Made by a program: the position numbers and the translations under genes | Source: Codonopsis lanceolata | Taxonomy: Eukaryota; Streptophyta; Magnoliopsida; Asterales; Campanulaceae | Direction of reading: 5' to 3' | DNA length: 64,000 nt | Assembly: GCA_013146195.2 (NCBI GenBank) | Contig: CM028380.1 | Span: forward strand, 83,795,142-83,859,141 | The notes under the pieces: generated by a model | What the model was told of the DNA's origin: nothing | The model's input: only the letters and a program-made list of their open reading frames with translations | The model's database searches: none | Shown: one piece after another, positions 11,705-23,002 of the stretch | Layout: each line of letters begins with the position of its first letter | Position numbering within the stretch: position 1 is the stretch's first letter

Positions 11705-12624
11705 CTACGAGGCACCTTGCGCCAGATGTCTCCAAGGTGAGCAATCGAATGATAGGGGAACTTTTGCAAAAGTATTTGCAAAACGCAGCCAAATGTCCTG
11801 AGCAACTTCAGAACGAAGAAATAAATGCGAGATAGATTCCTGGGCCGGGGAAGAAGGACAAAGCATACACACTTGGAAACAATAGGGACTTTTTAATGTG
11901 AAGAGCCAAATCAACCTGGAATCGCCCCCAAAATAATTTCCAAGCAAACCCACTAATCTTTAGAGGAATACTCGGCTGCCAAATTTTCTTTGCCCAGGAA
12001 GATGCAGGATGCCGAATTCAAATTTCATTCCAATAGCCGGAAGAGGAGAACAAACCATCTTTAGAACCTGACCAAACCAAACGATCTTGCAACCGATCAT
12101 CCGTAAGAACTTGGGAAATCGAGATGATGAGAGGCCGTGGGAATCAAAGGCGTAAAATTAGAGAGCCTGGGAGAAGGCCGAAGCGAAGAAAGCTTAATAT
12201 CTATAGGCCGAGGTCCTTCTAACACCTTGCCGCACCAATTTTCATTCCAGAAAGAAATGTCACCCTTTCCCACAATCCACCGGCTATTAGCGCTGATCAA
12301 AGACATATGATGCATAACAGCTTTCCAGATTGAAGAAGCACCCAAAGGGATAGACCAACCCGTCATACTTCTATATTTTAGAGTCACAAAACGGGACCAA
12401 AGGCTGTTGCCTTGAATGGCATTCCAAGCCAACCGGCGTGCATAGCGCCCATAACCCGAGAGAGTGAACGAATACCCAAACCTCCTTCCAATTGCGGCCG
12501 CAAATAACCTCCCAAGAAACCCAATGGCTGCGACGATCCCCCCCTTGATTCCATAAAAAGTTAGCAAAGGCAGCTTCCAACCGATTAAGGATAACTTTTG
12601 GAACTTGCAAAGCTGAGAGAACAT
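11705..12624 (-). pseudogene. LINE reverse transcriptase C-terminus and zf-RVT remnants
   Basis: Two minus-strand stretches remain. About 12624-12097 carries the post-catalytic reverse transcriptase connection (LAWNAIQGNSLWSRF, SIWKAVM and GDISFWNENWCG are typical). About 11953-11705 carries a zf-RVT-like segment (CMLCPSS and ESISHLF) in which the second cysteine pair is partly lost. They lie in different frames with intervening damage. Function is lost. Confidence 0.75.
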
Positions 12625-12649
12625 ATATTAGCACTCTCACTATTAATTA

Positions 12650-12907
12650 CTCCCTCCGTCCCTAAATTATCGTCTCACTTTCTCTTTTCGTCCGTCCCAA
12701 AATAATTGTCCACTTTGAAACTTACCTTTTTAGAACATCACTTTTACCACTTTACCCTTACTTTTTCACTCTACTTTAATTATGGGTCATATATACATGG
12801 ACATTAATGGAAACTACACATTAAACCAATATAAATAATCAAGTCAATTACTTTTTCTTAAACTGTGCGCCGGGTCAAATAGGATAATTATTTAGGGACG
12901 GAGGGAG
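12650..12907. mobile_element. Stowaway MITE
   Basis: The ends ctccctccgtccctaaatta and tttagggacggagggag are near-perfect inverted repeats flanked by TA (12648-12649, 12908-12909). This is the classic Stowaway signature. At 258 bp it is the best-preserved copy in the window. It abuts the 5' break of the LINE. Confidence 0.92.
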
Positions 12908-13007
12908 TATATTACTATGTATCAATGATAGTTTTGAAATTAAAAATATAATCTCGTGTTTTTTAGCAAGAGTTACATACCATCCTCTCTATTAATATAA
13001 ACTAGAT

Positions 13008-13165
13008 TTTGTGTCAGTGCCTAAGGTACAGTGCATCAAAGATATGACTCGGCCAAGATGAGACAGATCGTATTCAAAATAACCAATTTAAAATAAACAT
13101 CTCTCGGTAATCAATTAAAACAATATGATCATCAAACAGTGAAAAAAATAAAATAAATTTGAGGG
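13008..13165. repeat. Dispersed repeat copy 2
   Basis: It begins aactagattttgtgtcagtg and contains aataaccaatttaaaat and cggtaatcaattaaaacaat. It closely matches 13475-13640 and more weakly 3571-3690. The copies lie in the same orientation. The family is unknown. A LINE tail follows copies 2 and 3, so the repeat and the LINE tail may have moved together. Confidence 0.6.
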
Positions 13166-13190
13166 GGACAACCAGTCTTGCCCTTGAGAG
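13157..13190 (-). mobile_element. Very short LINE 3'-end fragment
   Basis: The phrase gagggggacaaccagtcttg matches the 3' untranslated part of the LINE at 10802-12640. Only about 30 bases are recognisable. Confidence 0.45.
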
Positions 13191-13474
13191 AACGTAATAT
13201 AATGAAGAGGAAAATGATACGGAGAATATAAGGAAAATGATATAGATAAGGAAAATGATATAGATAAGGAAAATGATACAGAGTATAGGAAGACAAACGT
13301 AAGAATTAAGTTAGGTATCTCCTATATTGTTACCGAGATTCACGAAATCTAACAATATCTTGGCCAATAGTTAACTTTTTAGAAAGACTTAATCCTGGCC
13401 AATAGTTATGTTTTATAAAAATGAATTCTGACCAGTAATTAACTTTTCAGAAAAACTGAGTTTAATTATAATAT

Positions 13475-13640
13475 AGACTAGATTTTGTGCTCGTGCATAT
13501 GACACAACGCAAGTATGGGACGACGTAGTATGAGACGGTGTCAGTATTCAAAATAACCAATTTAAAATGAACACATCTCGGTAATCAATTAAAACAATAT
13601 GGTCATCCAACTGTGAAAAAAAAAAAAGTTAGTTTTGTAA
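13475..13640. repeat. Dispersed repeat copy 3
   Basis: It begins gactagattttgtgctcgtg and continues with gacggtgtcagtattcaaaa and the same cggtaatcaattaaaacaat block as copy 2. It ends in a poly(A)-like run (about 13617-13627) before the next LINE tail. Confidence 0.6.
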
Positions 13641-13644
13641 TTTT

Positions 13645-13925
13645 ATTTTGGGAAACAGGGGCGGTCCCTGCTAGATTTTATTGATTGAAATAAAATAACA
13701 AACTTGAAGGGGACAACCAGCCTCGTCCTTATAAGATGGAGGACGGAGGAGCCTGACCTCGAAAAAGAAATACTAACAAGAAATAAAACCTCAGAAATTT
13801 GAATCTGAGATAACCTTTGGGCATCCATAATAATATTTCCGCGAATCGAACGAGGTAGATCTTATAAAGAAAAAAGGTGGCATTCATACATGTGTCTTTA
13901 GCAAGATTAGCAAAACCAATAATCA
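13645..13925 (-). mobile_element. LINE 3'-end fragment, heavily 5'-truncated
   Basis: On the plus strand it starts gggaaacaggggcggtccctg and includes aaggggacaaccagcct and gaggagcctgacctc. These match the 3' untranslated end of the LINE at 10802-12640. About 280 bp survives and no protein domain remains. Confidence 0.7.
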
Positions 13926-14610
13926 AATATTGTTAAAGAAAAAAAGAAATTTGACATGTAGAAACAATATTGTATTGTTTTTTTTCTCAATAACGACAAC
14001 ATAATCTTCTTCTAGAGGTTTTTGCTTCATAACAATGATTGCTTTTGAAAAGCGAGATGCAATAATTTTGTCCAATATTTCCACCTACACGTGTGACAAA
14101 TAAAATTAAGACAAATTAATTATATTATATTAATTAAAATATAAAAAACATACTGCTTGATTTACAAAACTCGAATTAAAACTCAAAAATCATGTTACTT
14201 TATTTTTTTTTTTTTTTGGTTTCTCAGATCTCAAAACCCACAAATTATAAAACCCAAATTAAAATTAAAAAATCATGTGACTAACCAGTTTGTCCCTTAG
14301 CTCAACTGTAGCAAACTGATTGATTTTAAAAAAAAAAATGCAATATGATTATCATTTTTTTGTTAAAACAAGTTGATTGTATTAAAAAAAATACAACATG
14401 ATCACCATAAGAATATAAGAAAAAGAATACAGAGAAGGAAAAAGATACAAAGTTAAAAATATTTACCATTCTTAAAGTGTTATGAAGCTCTTGTAGATTC
14501 GTAAATAGATTTATCATTCTTTATCTTTACGTTGGCAAGAAGGTAACCATTTTGTTGTTTAAAATATAGAATGATTGCCGTGCACTATTCTTGATATTTT
14601 ACAAACAATC
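13926..14610. other. AT-rich intergenic sequence
   Basis: I see no gene, clear repeat family or regulatory signal here. Confidence 0.4.
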
Positions 14611-15003
14611 TAAAAATATTAGATTAATGTATCACGTTACAAAAGTTGATGTATCATATTACAAACATTGAAGCATTGATTCTTATTTCCCACAACCGAC
14701 CTACAAACAAGCCATTAGAGCCATGCATATACCCAATTGCCCCTTATTTTATTATTATTATTATTATTGTATATATTTAATGCATCAGTTTTCACGGTTG
14801 ACTTGAGCTTGCTCATCAGCATCCCGGCAGCAATGGTCGGGGCCGCAGCAACCGAAGTGGCAGAGTTCATTAGCGCATGCATCATACTTGACCTTACCCA
14901 CACCATTTGTTTCTTTGACCGACTCGGCTGCAGAAACAGTACAAGTTAATATTTAGTTATATCAAAAACTTAAATTGTTCTGAAAACAAAATGATAATAT
15001 ATA
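14611..15003 (-). repeat. Duplicated segment from the cysteine-rich peptide gene
   Basis: This segment is nearly identical to about 4440-4856: the minisatellite edge, the 3' flank, exon 2 and the first part of the intron. The match stops at an LTR-element insertion at 15004. No copy of exon 1 is found beyond that element (after 17173). The duplication was therefore partial, or was cut before or at the insertion. Confidence 0.85.
14785..14927 (-). pseudogene. Orphan exon 2 of the cysteine-rich peptide gene
   Basis: The 143-nt exon keeps its acceptor (TTTCTGCAG), frame, all six cysteines and stop codon. It differs from the exon at 4637-4779 by two amino-acid changes (Phe to Leu before the second cysteine, Thr to Ala near the end). 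Without exon 1 it has no start codon or signal peptide. It should be non-functional unless trapped by another transcript. Confidence 0.8.
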
Positions 15004-17173
15004 TGTAGAAACTAATAAAGTGTAGGACTAATGGCATAGCCTTTTCATTGATATTGTGAACATATTTATAGGGTTACAATACTTGCTACACAAGTTAGTC
15101 TAAATACAAGAGGGATTAGGAAACCTAAATACAAGAGGAACTAGGAAACCTAAATACAAGTAAATTAGGAAAGTAAATCTAAAGATAATTATAATATATT
15201 ACAAATATATTATATTTACTAATACTATAAATATAATATATATTAAATATATTATATTCTCTTATATGCTCCCACAAGATGGATCACCGTTAGGAGAGAC
15301 AAATCTTGTAAAGAATATGCGGACAGCGATGCGAGTTGAAAAATGAGAGGGTGATCGGGGACAAGCTGGTGAAGGATGGGTCGGCGAGCTGGGTCTTCCG
15401 AGGAAGACAAGTTGTTGAGGGAGGGGTCTTCGGCGAGCTGGTGAGAGCCTGGTTTGCTGAAGACATGGTTTGCTCGATGAGCGAGTTGGTTGAGGGAGTG
15501 TCGTCGGCGAGCTGGCGAGAGCTTGGTTTGCCGATGAGACATGGTTGCGATGGCGGGTGAGGGAGAACCGGAGCTAATCACAGGTTTGCCTTAGAAGAGT
15601 CAGTCCGTAAGGTGCTCGAGGAGGCTGAGGGAGGACTGCAGCGAGCTGGTGAGAGCCTGGTTTGCTGAAGAGTCCGTGAGGTGCTCGAGGGGTGAGCTGG
15701 TGAGTGAGGAGAGTCCTGCCGGGGTGAGCGGAGTGAGGTGAGCCGGGTTTGCTGAGGAGTCCGAAAGGTGCTCGAGGGTGGTGAGGGAGGACCGCTACTT
15801 GTAGCCGGGTGAGCCGGGTTTCTTGAGAGTCAGGTGCTCGAGGCGAGCCGCTGCCCTTGAGGAAATGGGGTGAGAGCCGGGTTTGCTGAGGAGTCCGAAA
15901 GGTGCTCGAGGGGCGAGCTGTTGAGGGAGGGCAAAGCCGGTGAGGTTTCTTCAAGAGTCCGTGAGGTGTTCGAGGCGGTTGTTTGAGGGAGGGCTGAGCC
16001 GGTGAGAGCCTGGTTTGCCGAAGAGTCCGTGAGTTGCTCGAGGAGCGAGCTGTTGAGGGAAGGCCTCGACGAGCTGGGTTTGCCAAGGATGCCAGAATTA
16101 CTTGAGGAACGAGCGGGTTGAGGGAGGGCTTGTGAAGATAGAGGGGCCTCGGCGAGCTGTTGAAGGAGGGAGTTGGCGAGCTTGCCTTCAGAGGAGGGCA
16201 AGCTGGGTTTGCCAAGGAATCGGGATTCTGCGCAAGGAGTAGGCTGGGTTAGGGAGGACGTCGACGAGCTGATCACAACTGGGTTTGCCGAGGAGTCCTT
16301 GGAGTGCTCGAGTAACGTCAAGAGGGTTTTGACAGGTGGTGTGATAAGCAATGAGGTGCCAAGGTGTATGAGGGGCATGAGGTGTAGTGGGATGAAGGTT
16401 TATGGTTGAGGGTGGCTGAGGAAGATCCTCGGCGAGCTCGTCAGAGCTTGGTTGGCCGAGGGGTGTCCTTGTTATTGCTCAGGGGGAACTTGGCGTTGCT
16501 TGGGTGATGGGTGTCGGATCTGAACTTTGGGTTTGATGGTCAGATCTGGGTTGGCAGCGGCTTTGGTGGGAGGAAGGTATAAGGAGACGGAAGGTTGATG
16601 GTTTAGGGGTTAGGAGGTTGCCAAGATAAGGGAGGGGCGGCGTTGGCAACAACGTTGGTGGGCTGGTTTATAAAGGCAGAAGGTTGCTAATGGAGAGGCG
16701 GCTGAGGAAGGACCAAGGCGAGCTTGTCAAAGCTTGGTTGGCCAAGGTGTCCTTTGGTTGCTCAAAGGGAGGGGGGTGATAACCAGCTTGGCTGTGGAGG
16801 GCCGCCGGATCTAAAAGAGGTTGGGTTGGTGACGGCTGCGATGGGAGGATGATTTAGGGTTTTGCGGAAGATGGTGATTGTAGATTTTAAGAGCGAGGCT
16901 CTGATACCATGTAGAAACTAATAAAGTGTAGGAATAATGGCATAGCCTTTTCATTGATATTGTGAACATATTTATAGAATTACAATACTTGCTACACAAG
17001 TTAATCTAAATACAAGAGGGATTAGGAAACATAAATACAAGAGGAACTAGGAAACCTAAATACAAGTAAATTAGGAAAGTAAATCTAAAGATAATTATAA
17101 TATATTACAAATATATTATATTTACTAATACTATAAATATAATATATATTAAATATATTATATTCTCTTATAT
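15004..17173 (-). mobile_element. Young non-autonomous LTR retrotransposon (TRIM/LARD-like)
   Basis: Two 264-bp direct repeats (15004-15267 and 16910-17173) differ at only about five positions, so the insertion is recent. The minus-strand reading is fixed by TGGTATCAGAGC (16909 to 16898) immediately after the upstream LTR. This is the primer-binding site for initiator tRNA-Met. A purine-rich CTTGTGGGAGC lies before the other LTR. The flanks atata and atgta could be a 5-bp duplication with one mismatch, but the AT-rich setting makes this uncertain. The 1.6-kb core has no gag, protease, reverse transcriptase or integrase. It inserted into the duplicated peptide-gene segment. Confidence 0.88.
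15268..16897 (-). repeat. GC-rich internally repeated core of the LTR element
   Basis: The core repeats a degenerate unit built from ggtttgccgaggagtccg, gaggtgctcgagg and cgagctgttgagggagg, roughly every 60-110 bp. It is far more GC-rich than the surroundings. The minus strand stays open for 182 codons (16378-15830) and, in another frame, 213 codons (16215-15574). The predicted peptides are Pro/Ser/Leu-rich, and the first contains three variants of LEHLxDSSANPAL. This may be an expanded repeat with chance-open frames or a lineage-specific protein. I do not recognise it. Confidence 0.6.
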
Positions 17174-17176
17174 ATG

Positions 17177-17236
<60 letters not shown>
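17174..17236. repeat. TA microsatellite
   Basis: An uninterrupted AT run of about 60 bases lies between the LTR element and the copia element. Confidence 0.9.
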
Positions 17237-17241
<5 letters not shown>

Positions 17242-17860
17242 TATGAATACTTATGCTTTTTATTTGTTATACGGATAATTTTATTACTAACCTTCAAACC
17301 ATGCTCGAAAGGCTTGTCGACTAAAGTGGCATGAATAAATGTGCATGATATATATGTTTTCTATTGATTATATGAATAATTTTGTTACTAACATTTAAAC
17401 ACTCGTCCGAAAGGCTTGCCGAGTAAAGTGGCGTGAATAAATAACATGACAAATAATAGTAATCCAGTGTGGACTGGTAAAAAATAACATGCAAAGTTAC
17501 TGTATTTATGATCAACTTATTACTTTTAATAAGATTTATTTTTACACATAATATAAATGTTATTCTATCAAATCAGAACTTACAAACTTTCAATATCATA
17601 TCTACTTCTACAATATGTTTAACCCAATATCGATGCTTGTTATCATACTAGTTATTGTATACACCATATTGATTTTAAGTGTTGATTATTCTCCAAATGT
17701 ATTTTATATGTTTGTTTATAGTCTCTGAGTTATGTATGTTCTGTTAGTAGTAGTAGTAGCTTTTAACATGTACTTCAACATGTACTGATTATTTTGTTTT
17801 AAAAAAAATTTCGTGTAAATATTTTTATTAATATATATGTTTCCTTTATGGTTCTTCACA

Positions 17861-18889
17861 ATGACAAACCTTGTTAAGCTTGAATTTGAAAGGCTGAATA
17901 TTTCCAGAAAGAATTATATTTCATGGATAATAGACGATGTAGCCCACTTGGCTGCCATGAACCTTGAAAATAATGAATGGATAAACAATCAAAATCAGAC
18001 TAAGGCCATAATTTTTCTTTGACACCACGTCCACGAAGAATTAAAGATTGAGTCTCTCACAGATAGAAATCCACTCGTCTTTTGGGAAAATTTGAATGAA
18101 AGATATGATCATATAAGGACGGTCATTCTCCCAAAAGCACACTATGATTATATCCATTTACGCCTACAAGATTTTAAAACCATCCGTGAATATAATTCTA
18201 TGATGTTCAAAATTACCTCACACCTAAAACTATTTGGGGAAAACATCACTGATCATGATATGTTGGAAAAGACATTCTCCACTTTTCATGCATCGAATAT
18301 GCTCCTGCAGCAGTCATATCGAGAAAAGGGTTTTCAAAGATACTCTGATTTAAGCTTTTGCCTCCTCTTAGCCGAACAAAATAATGAGAGTCTAATGAAA
18401 AATCATGTATCTCGTCCAACTGGTTCAACCTCATTCCCTGGAGTGAATGAGACAACATACGATGATGGGCAAGGGAGTTGACGTGGTCATAGTCGAGGTC
18501 AAGGTAGTTATCGTGTACAAGGACAAAAGAATGGATGAGGTCTTGCTCAAGGTCAAAGTCAAGGAAAAGGCCATGGAAGAAGTAACTATCATCATCGTCC
18601 TTATAATGGATGTTTCTCTCGACACATGAAGTGGAATAGAGAATATAATAAAGACAACTCTTCCAGTAAGCAGAATGTAGAGAATTCCTGCTTTCCGTGT
18701 GACATAAAAGGCCACTGGTCACGCACATGCCGCACGGCAAAACATCTGTGTGATCTTTGTCAAATAGAACAAAAACAGAAAGACGTTGAGACGAATTTCC
18801 TCACAAATGATTATGAAGATCTTGTCGTTAACTTTGATGATATGACCAACATTGGTATGACTGATGGAAATAATGGTCACGAACTATAA
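17861..18889 (+). pseudogene. copia gag with zinc knuckle, three in-frame stops
   Basis: One frame of 342 codons runs from ATG at 17861 to the stop at 18887. It begins MTNLVKLEFERLNISRKNY, continues through LEKTFSTFHASN, and reaches the zinc knuckle CFPCDIKGHWSRTC (C-x2-C-x4-H-x4-C). Three internal TGA stops (18020, 18479 and about 18527) sit where a CGA arginine codon would fit. That pattern suggests methyl-CpG decay. Gag forms the virus-like particle and the knuckle binds element RNA. The intact frame between stops makes the assignment firm. Confidence 0.88.
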
Positions 18890-19005
18890 CTTTTTCCTTA
18901 ATGTCTTTCGTCGATAGGTGTTGTGCAACATTTTATTATGTGCGAGTATTATCTGTTTTTTGTTATGTATAATAGTTTGTTGATGACGTTATTTTTTTTT
19001 CTAAG

Positions 19006-19087
<82 letters not shown>
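19006..19087. repeat. TA microsatellite inside the copia element
   Basis: A pure (TA)n tract of about 80 bases lies between the gag end and the protease remnant. It expanded within the element. Confidence 0.92.
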
Positions 19088-19089
<2 letters not shown>

Positions 19090-19179
19090 CATATTAAGAA
19101 TTCTTATCGTATTTATTCATCTTATTTTTCGTTCTCTCATATTGAAATATATCATAAATATGTTTCAATCCAAAATTTA

Positions 19180-20275
19180 AGGTGGTTTATATCTTGCGGA
19201 CAGCTCTACTACACGTACCATACTTAAAGATAAGAAGTATTTTTCTTTTCTCAAAATTGATGAGACGAATGTTAATTGAGTGATTTGGCAAAACAATTTT
19301 CCTAATGTCTGGAGGTACGAAATTCATGATAAGTAATGCATTGTTCTCTCCTAAGTCCTAAAAAACTTGTCAAGTTTCAAAGACATTCTTCTAAACGGAT
19401 ATCATATTGAAACTATGGACAAAGAGAATAATGAATATCTTTGAATATCTTCTGGATTGTACTATATAAATATAATAATATTTGAATCATATTTTACAGT
19501 AAACCCGAAGTTTACGAAAACATTTAAAGTTTAACATGATATGTTGGGGCATCCAGGGTCAATAATAATGCAAAGAATTATTAAGAATTCTTGTGGTCAT
19601 CAGTTGAAAAACCAGAAGATTTTTCAATCTCATGAACTATCTTGTGAAGCTTGTTCTCAAGGAAAATTGATAATTACACCATCACCAACCAAAGTTGGAA
19701 ATGAATAACCATCATTTTTGGAACGGATTCATGGTGACATATGTGGACCCATCCATCCACCATGTGGACCATTTCAATACTTTATGGTATTGATCGATAC
19801 TTCTAGGAAATGGTCACACGTATGTCAGTTATCGACTCGCAATACGACATTTTCCAAATTCCTTGCACAAATAATCAAATTGAGAGCACAATTCCTAAAT
19901 TATATAATCAAAAAGTTAGACTTGATAATGCAGGTGAATTTACATCTCATGCATTCAATGATTATTGTATGAAAATAAGAATTGATGTTGAACATCCAGT
20001 AGCTCATGTTCATACACAAAATAGTTCATTTGAATCATTAATCAAACGTATTCAACTCATCGCCAAACCATTGATGATGAGAACAAAGCTTTCTCCTTCT
20101 GCATGGGGTCATGCTATTTTGCATGCCGTTGCACTGATTTGTGTAAGACCAAGTGCATATCACAAGTACTCCCCATTACAACTAGCATTCGGGCGAGAAC
20201 CGAATTTATCTCATCTAGTTAAGAGTATTTATTTGGTTGTGCGGTATATGTACTCATTGCTCCACCACAACGCAT
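19180..20275 (+). pseudogene. copia protease and integrase remnants
   Basis: Near 19195-19260 the frame reads LADSSTTRTILKDKKYF. This matches the aspartic-protease active-site region, with Ser in place of the expected Gly after Asp-Ser. The pre-integrase zinc region follows (MLGHPGS, SCEACSQGKL; about 19540-19670). The integrase core (19718-20275) holds IHGDICGP, LDNAGEFTS and an ESLIKRI segment that can supply the D-D-E residues. Several stops and at least one frameshift break the region. No active enzyme is expected. Confidence 0.8.
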
Positions 20276-20875
20276 AATGATGGGACCACAAAGAAGATTG
20301 GGAGTATATGTTGGGTATGAATATCCCTCGATAATCAAGTATCTTGAACCAAAGATAGGTGACGTTTTTATGATATGTTTTATTGATTGTCACTTTAACG
20401 AAGAAAAGTTTTCACCTTTAGGTGAAGAAGAGAAATGAAAGAGAAAAGATATCAAATGGTGCACATCATCATTGTTACACCTTGACCCTCCCATAAAGCA
20501 ACGTAAACTGGAAGTTCAAAAACTCATACACTTATAGAATATAACAAATCAATTACCAGATGCATTTATAGACACGAAAAGAATGACAAAGTCACATATA
20601 GCTGTTGCAAATGCTCCTGCTCATATTGAATTCCAAAAGGGCTACCCAATGAAGATATGTTGAATGAATCTAAAACTCGTCTGACGCGTGGACGACCCGT
20701 TGGTTCAAATGATAAAAATCCTCAAAAGAGGAAGGGAATTGAAAAACCCCAATTAAATGAAAGTGTTCCAGAAGAATAACATGAGCATGGAAGCCAAGAA
20801 AGCCCTACAGGCAACGATAACCATGAGATTTCCATTAATTACATTTGTAATGGAAAAATATGGAACCGAGATGAA

Positions 20876-22469
20876 ATGGAGGATATCGATGATATATTCT
20901 CTTATTCGGTATCACAAGTAGTCAATGACGGGAATGATGATCCCGAACCAAAATCCATATCGAAATTTAAAAAGATGAACGATTGGGTAAAATGGAAAAA
21001 TTACATGCATACTGAATTAAGTTCGCCTAATAAACGAAAGGTATTTGGGCCTATCGTTGTCACCACCCGAAGCTGTGAAACCTGTTGGATGCAAATGAGT
21101 TTTTGTTTGAAAGCCAAATGAGAAAAATGAGATGGTGAGATACAAAGTTCGCCTTGTTGCACAGGGTTTTTCCCAAAGGCCTGGGAGTGATTATGAAGAA
21201 ACGTATTCTCCAGTTATGGATGTTATTACGTTCAGATACCTAATCAGCATATCGGTTATGAAAAATCTAGAGATGCATCTTATGGATGTTGTAACAACTT
21301 ATTTATACAGGTCCTGATGGAATCAAGATGCCTGAAGCAATGAGCTCAAAGCCCAAAGAATTATGTGCAATCAAACTACAACGATCATTGTATGGACTAA
21401 AACAATCTGGACGTATGTGGTATAATTGCTTAAGTGAGCATTTGTTGAAAGATGGATATGTGAATGATCAATTATGTTAGTGTGTTTTCATTAAGAAAAC
21501 AACAGTGAGATTTGAAATTATTGTTGTTTATGTAGATGATCCGAATATTATTAGAACTCCCATGGAAATTCAAAAAGCAATTGATTACCTGAAGGGAGAA
21601 TTTGAAATGAAAGATCTTGGACAAACCAAATACAAAACACTTGCATAGTGGAATATTTTTCCATCAATCAAATTAAACAAAAACAGTTGTGAAGCGTTTT
21701 AATATGGAAAAAGCAAATCCCCTCACTAAACCTATGGTTAATAGATCACTAAATGTTGAAAAGGATCCATTTCGTCCTTGTGAAGAGAACGAAATGATAC
21801 TTGGTCCTGAAGTACCATACATAGGTGCAATTGGAGCCCTTATGTATCTTGTTAATTGTACTAGACCAGATATATCATTTACTAAAAATCTATTGGCAAG
21901 ATATAACTCATATTTCGTTATCTTTAAAGAACGATCGATTTGAGATTGTTTTTTCACATAAATTCAGAGGATGAAATGATTGATTTTGTAGATATAGGTT
22001 ATTTGTCAGATCCTCATAAGGCCAGATCACAGACTGGCTATGTTTTCATGATGGGTGGTACCATAATTTCTTCGCGTTCTAAAAACAAACACTAGTCGCT
22101 ATATCATCAAATCATGCTCAGATCATAGCACTTAACAAAGCAAGTCGAGAGTGTGTATGACTTCGATCTATGACTCAATGTATCCAAAAGGCCAGTGTAC
22201 TACCAGTAGTAAAAGCCCGACATTTTTATTTGGAGATAATGCCGCATGCGTCGCTCAAACCATACATTAAGAGCGACAGAACCAAACATATCCCCCCAAA
22301 GTTCTTTTCATACACTCAAGAACTTGTAAAGAACAAGGAGGTTAGCATCCAATATGTTCGACCAAATGATAATGCTGCAGATTTATTCACGATAACACTT
22401 CCTACTATAACCTTGAGAAAGCATGTTCATAATATTGAGATGCAGAATCTACGAGACTTACAAAGATGA
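20876..22469 (+). pseudogene. copia reverse transcriptase and RNase H remnants
   Basis: Reverse transcriptase segments include YKVRLVAQGFSQRPG and YEETYSPVMD (about 21132-21230), RSLYGLKQSGRMWY (about 21385) and the catalytic VYVDD (about 21528-21545). RNase H segments include PYIGAIGALMYL and CTRPDISF (21815-21880), GYLSDPHKARSQTGY (about 21995) and DRTKHI...QYVRPNDNAADLFT (22275-22390). The frame shifts repeatedly, and a stop sits at 21478. The assignment is by domain order and motifs. Confidence 0.85.
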
Positions 22470-22710
22470 TTGCATTTGACATTTGTCAACTCGAGGGGGA
22501 GCTCGTATGGTCATACTCTTTTTCCCTTATCATAATTTCGTCACACTAGGTTTTCCATGGTACGTTTTTTAACGAGACAACCAATGCACATGATTCAGAT
22601 TTAAGTTGTGTACTTTTTTCCTTATGTCGAATTTTTTTCCCCACTGTTTCGGATTAAAGTTTTTAACGAGGCACACTCATCTAGCTTACAGTGCTACGTA
22701 CAAGGGGGAA

Positions 22711-22970
22711 TGTTGTAAAACAATAAATGTGGATAATAGCACTGCCACTCCTATTGTCCAATTTGTCAAAGTCTATGTGCCAAACTTTAAATGTTTGGCA
22801 CACGCACAGTAAAAACACATTATTGTTACCCATATGGCTCGGTTATAAATACTAGTCATTGTGAAGTGATTTTGTATAGATAGTTAACCCATTCAGCTTC
22901 AAAACATTTTTTTCTCTTTCTCTATAATACATCATTTGCTTTAGTTTGTAAACAGAGTAATTTCATATCA
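22711..22970 (+). repeat. 3' LTR of the copia element
   Basis: It starts TGTTGTAAAAC directly after a purine tract and contains a TATA-like ttataaatac (22843-22852). The right end is placed near tttcatatca and could be a few bases off, because no second LTR copy is available for comparison. Confidence 0.6.
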
Positions 22971-23002
22971 GATCACATCTATTTAAACCTGAAAAAATGA
23001 TA

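Larger units (their letters stand above)
10802..12640 (-). mobile_element. 5'-truncated L1-type LINE retrotransposon
   Basis: On the minus strand this element ends in a poly(A) tail, seen as the poly(T) run 10802-10823. Reading from the tail upward gives a 3' untranslated segment, an RNase H domain (10957-11610), a zf-RVT-like segment and the end of the reverse transcriptase. Most of the reverse transcriptase and all of ORF1 are missing. That is typical of abortive target-primed reverse transcription. Frame changes separate the domains, so the copy is dead. Its 3' end sequence (gggggacaaccag and ggagcctgacctc) recurs in two shorter copies at about 13157 and 13645. Confidence 0.88.
17237..22970 (+). 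mobile_element. Decayed Ty1/copia retrotransposon
   Basis: The domain order gag, protease, integrase, reverse transcriptase, RNase H defines Ty1/copia. A purine tract acaagggggaa (22700-22710) precedes a 3' LTR starting at 22711. No matching 5' LTR or primer-binding site is found upstream of gag, so the 5' end is deleted or lost next to the TA microsatellite. The leader (17242-17450) holds a ~100-bp tandem duplication with landmarks cgaaaggcttg and aagtggc. Stops and frameshifts occur throughout. The element is dead. Confidence 0.88.

Noticed and set aside
14737..14949. Plus-strand frame of 70 codons, repeated at 4454-4801
   Set aside because: It is the antisense shadow of exon 2 of the cysteine-rich peptide gene, where the minus strand has splice sites and cysteine spacing.
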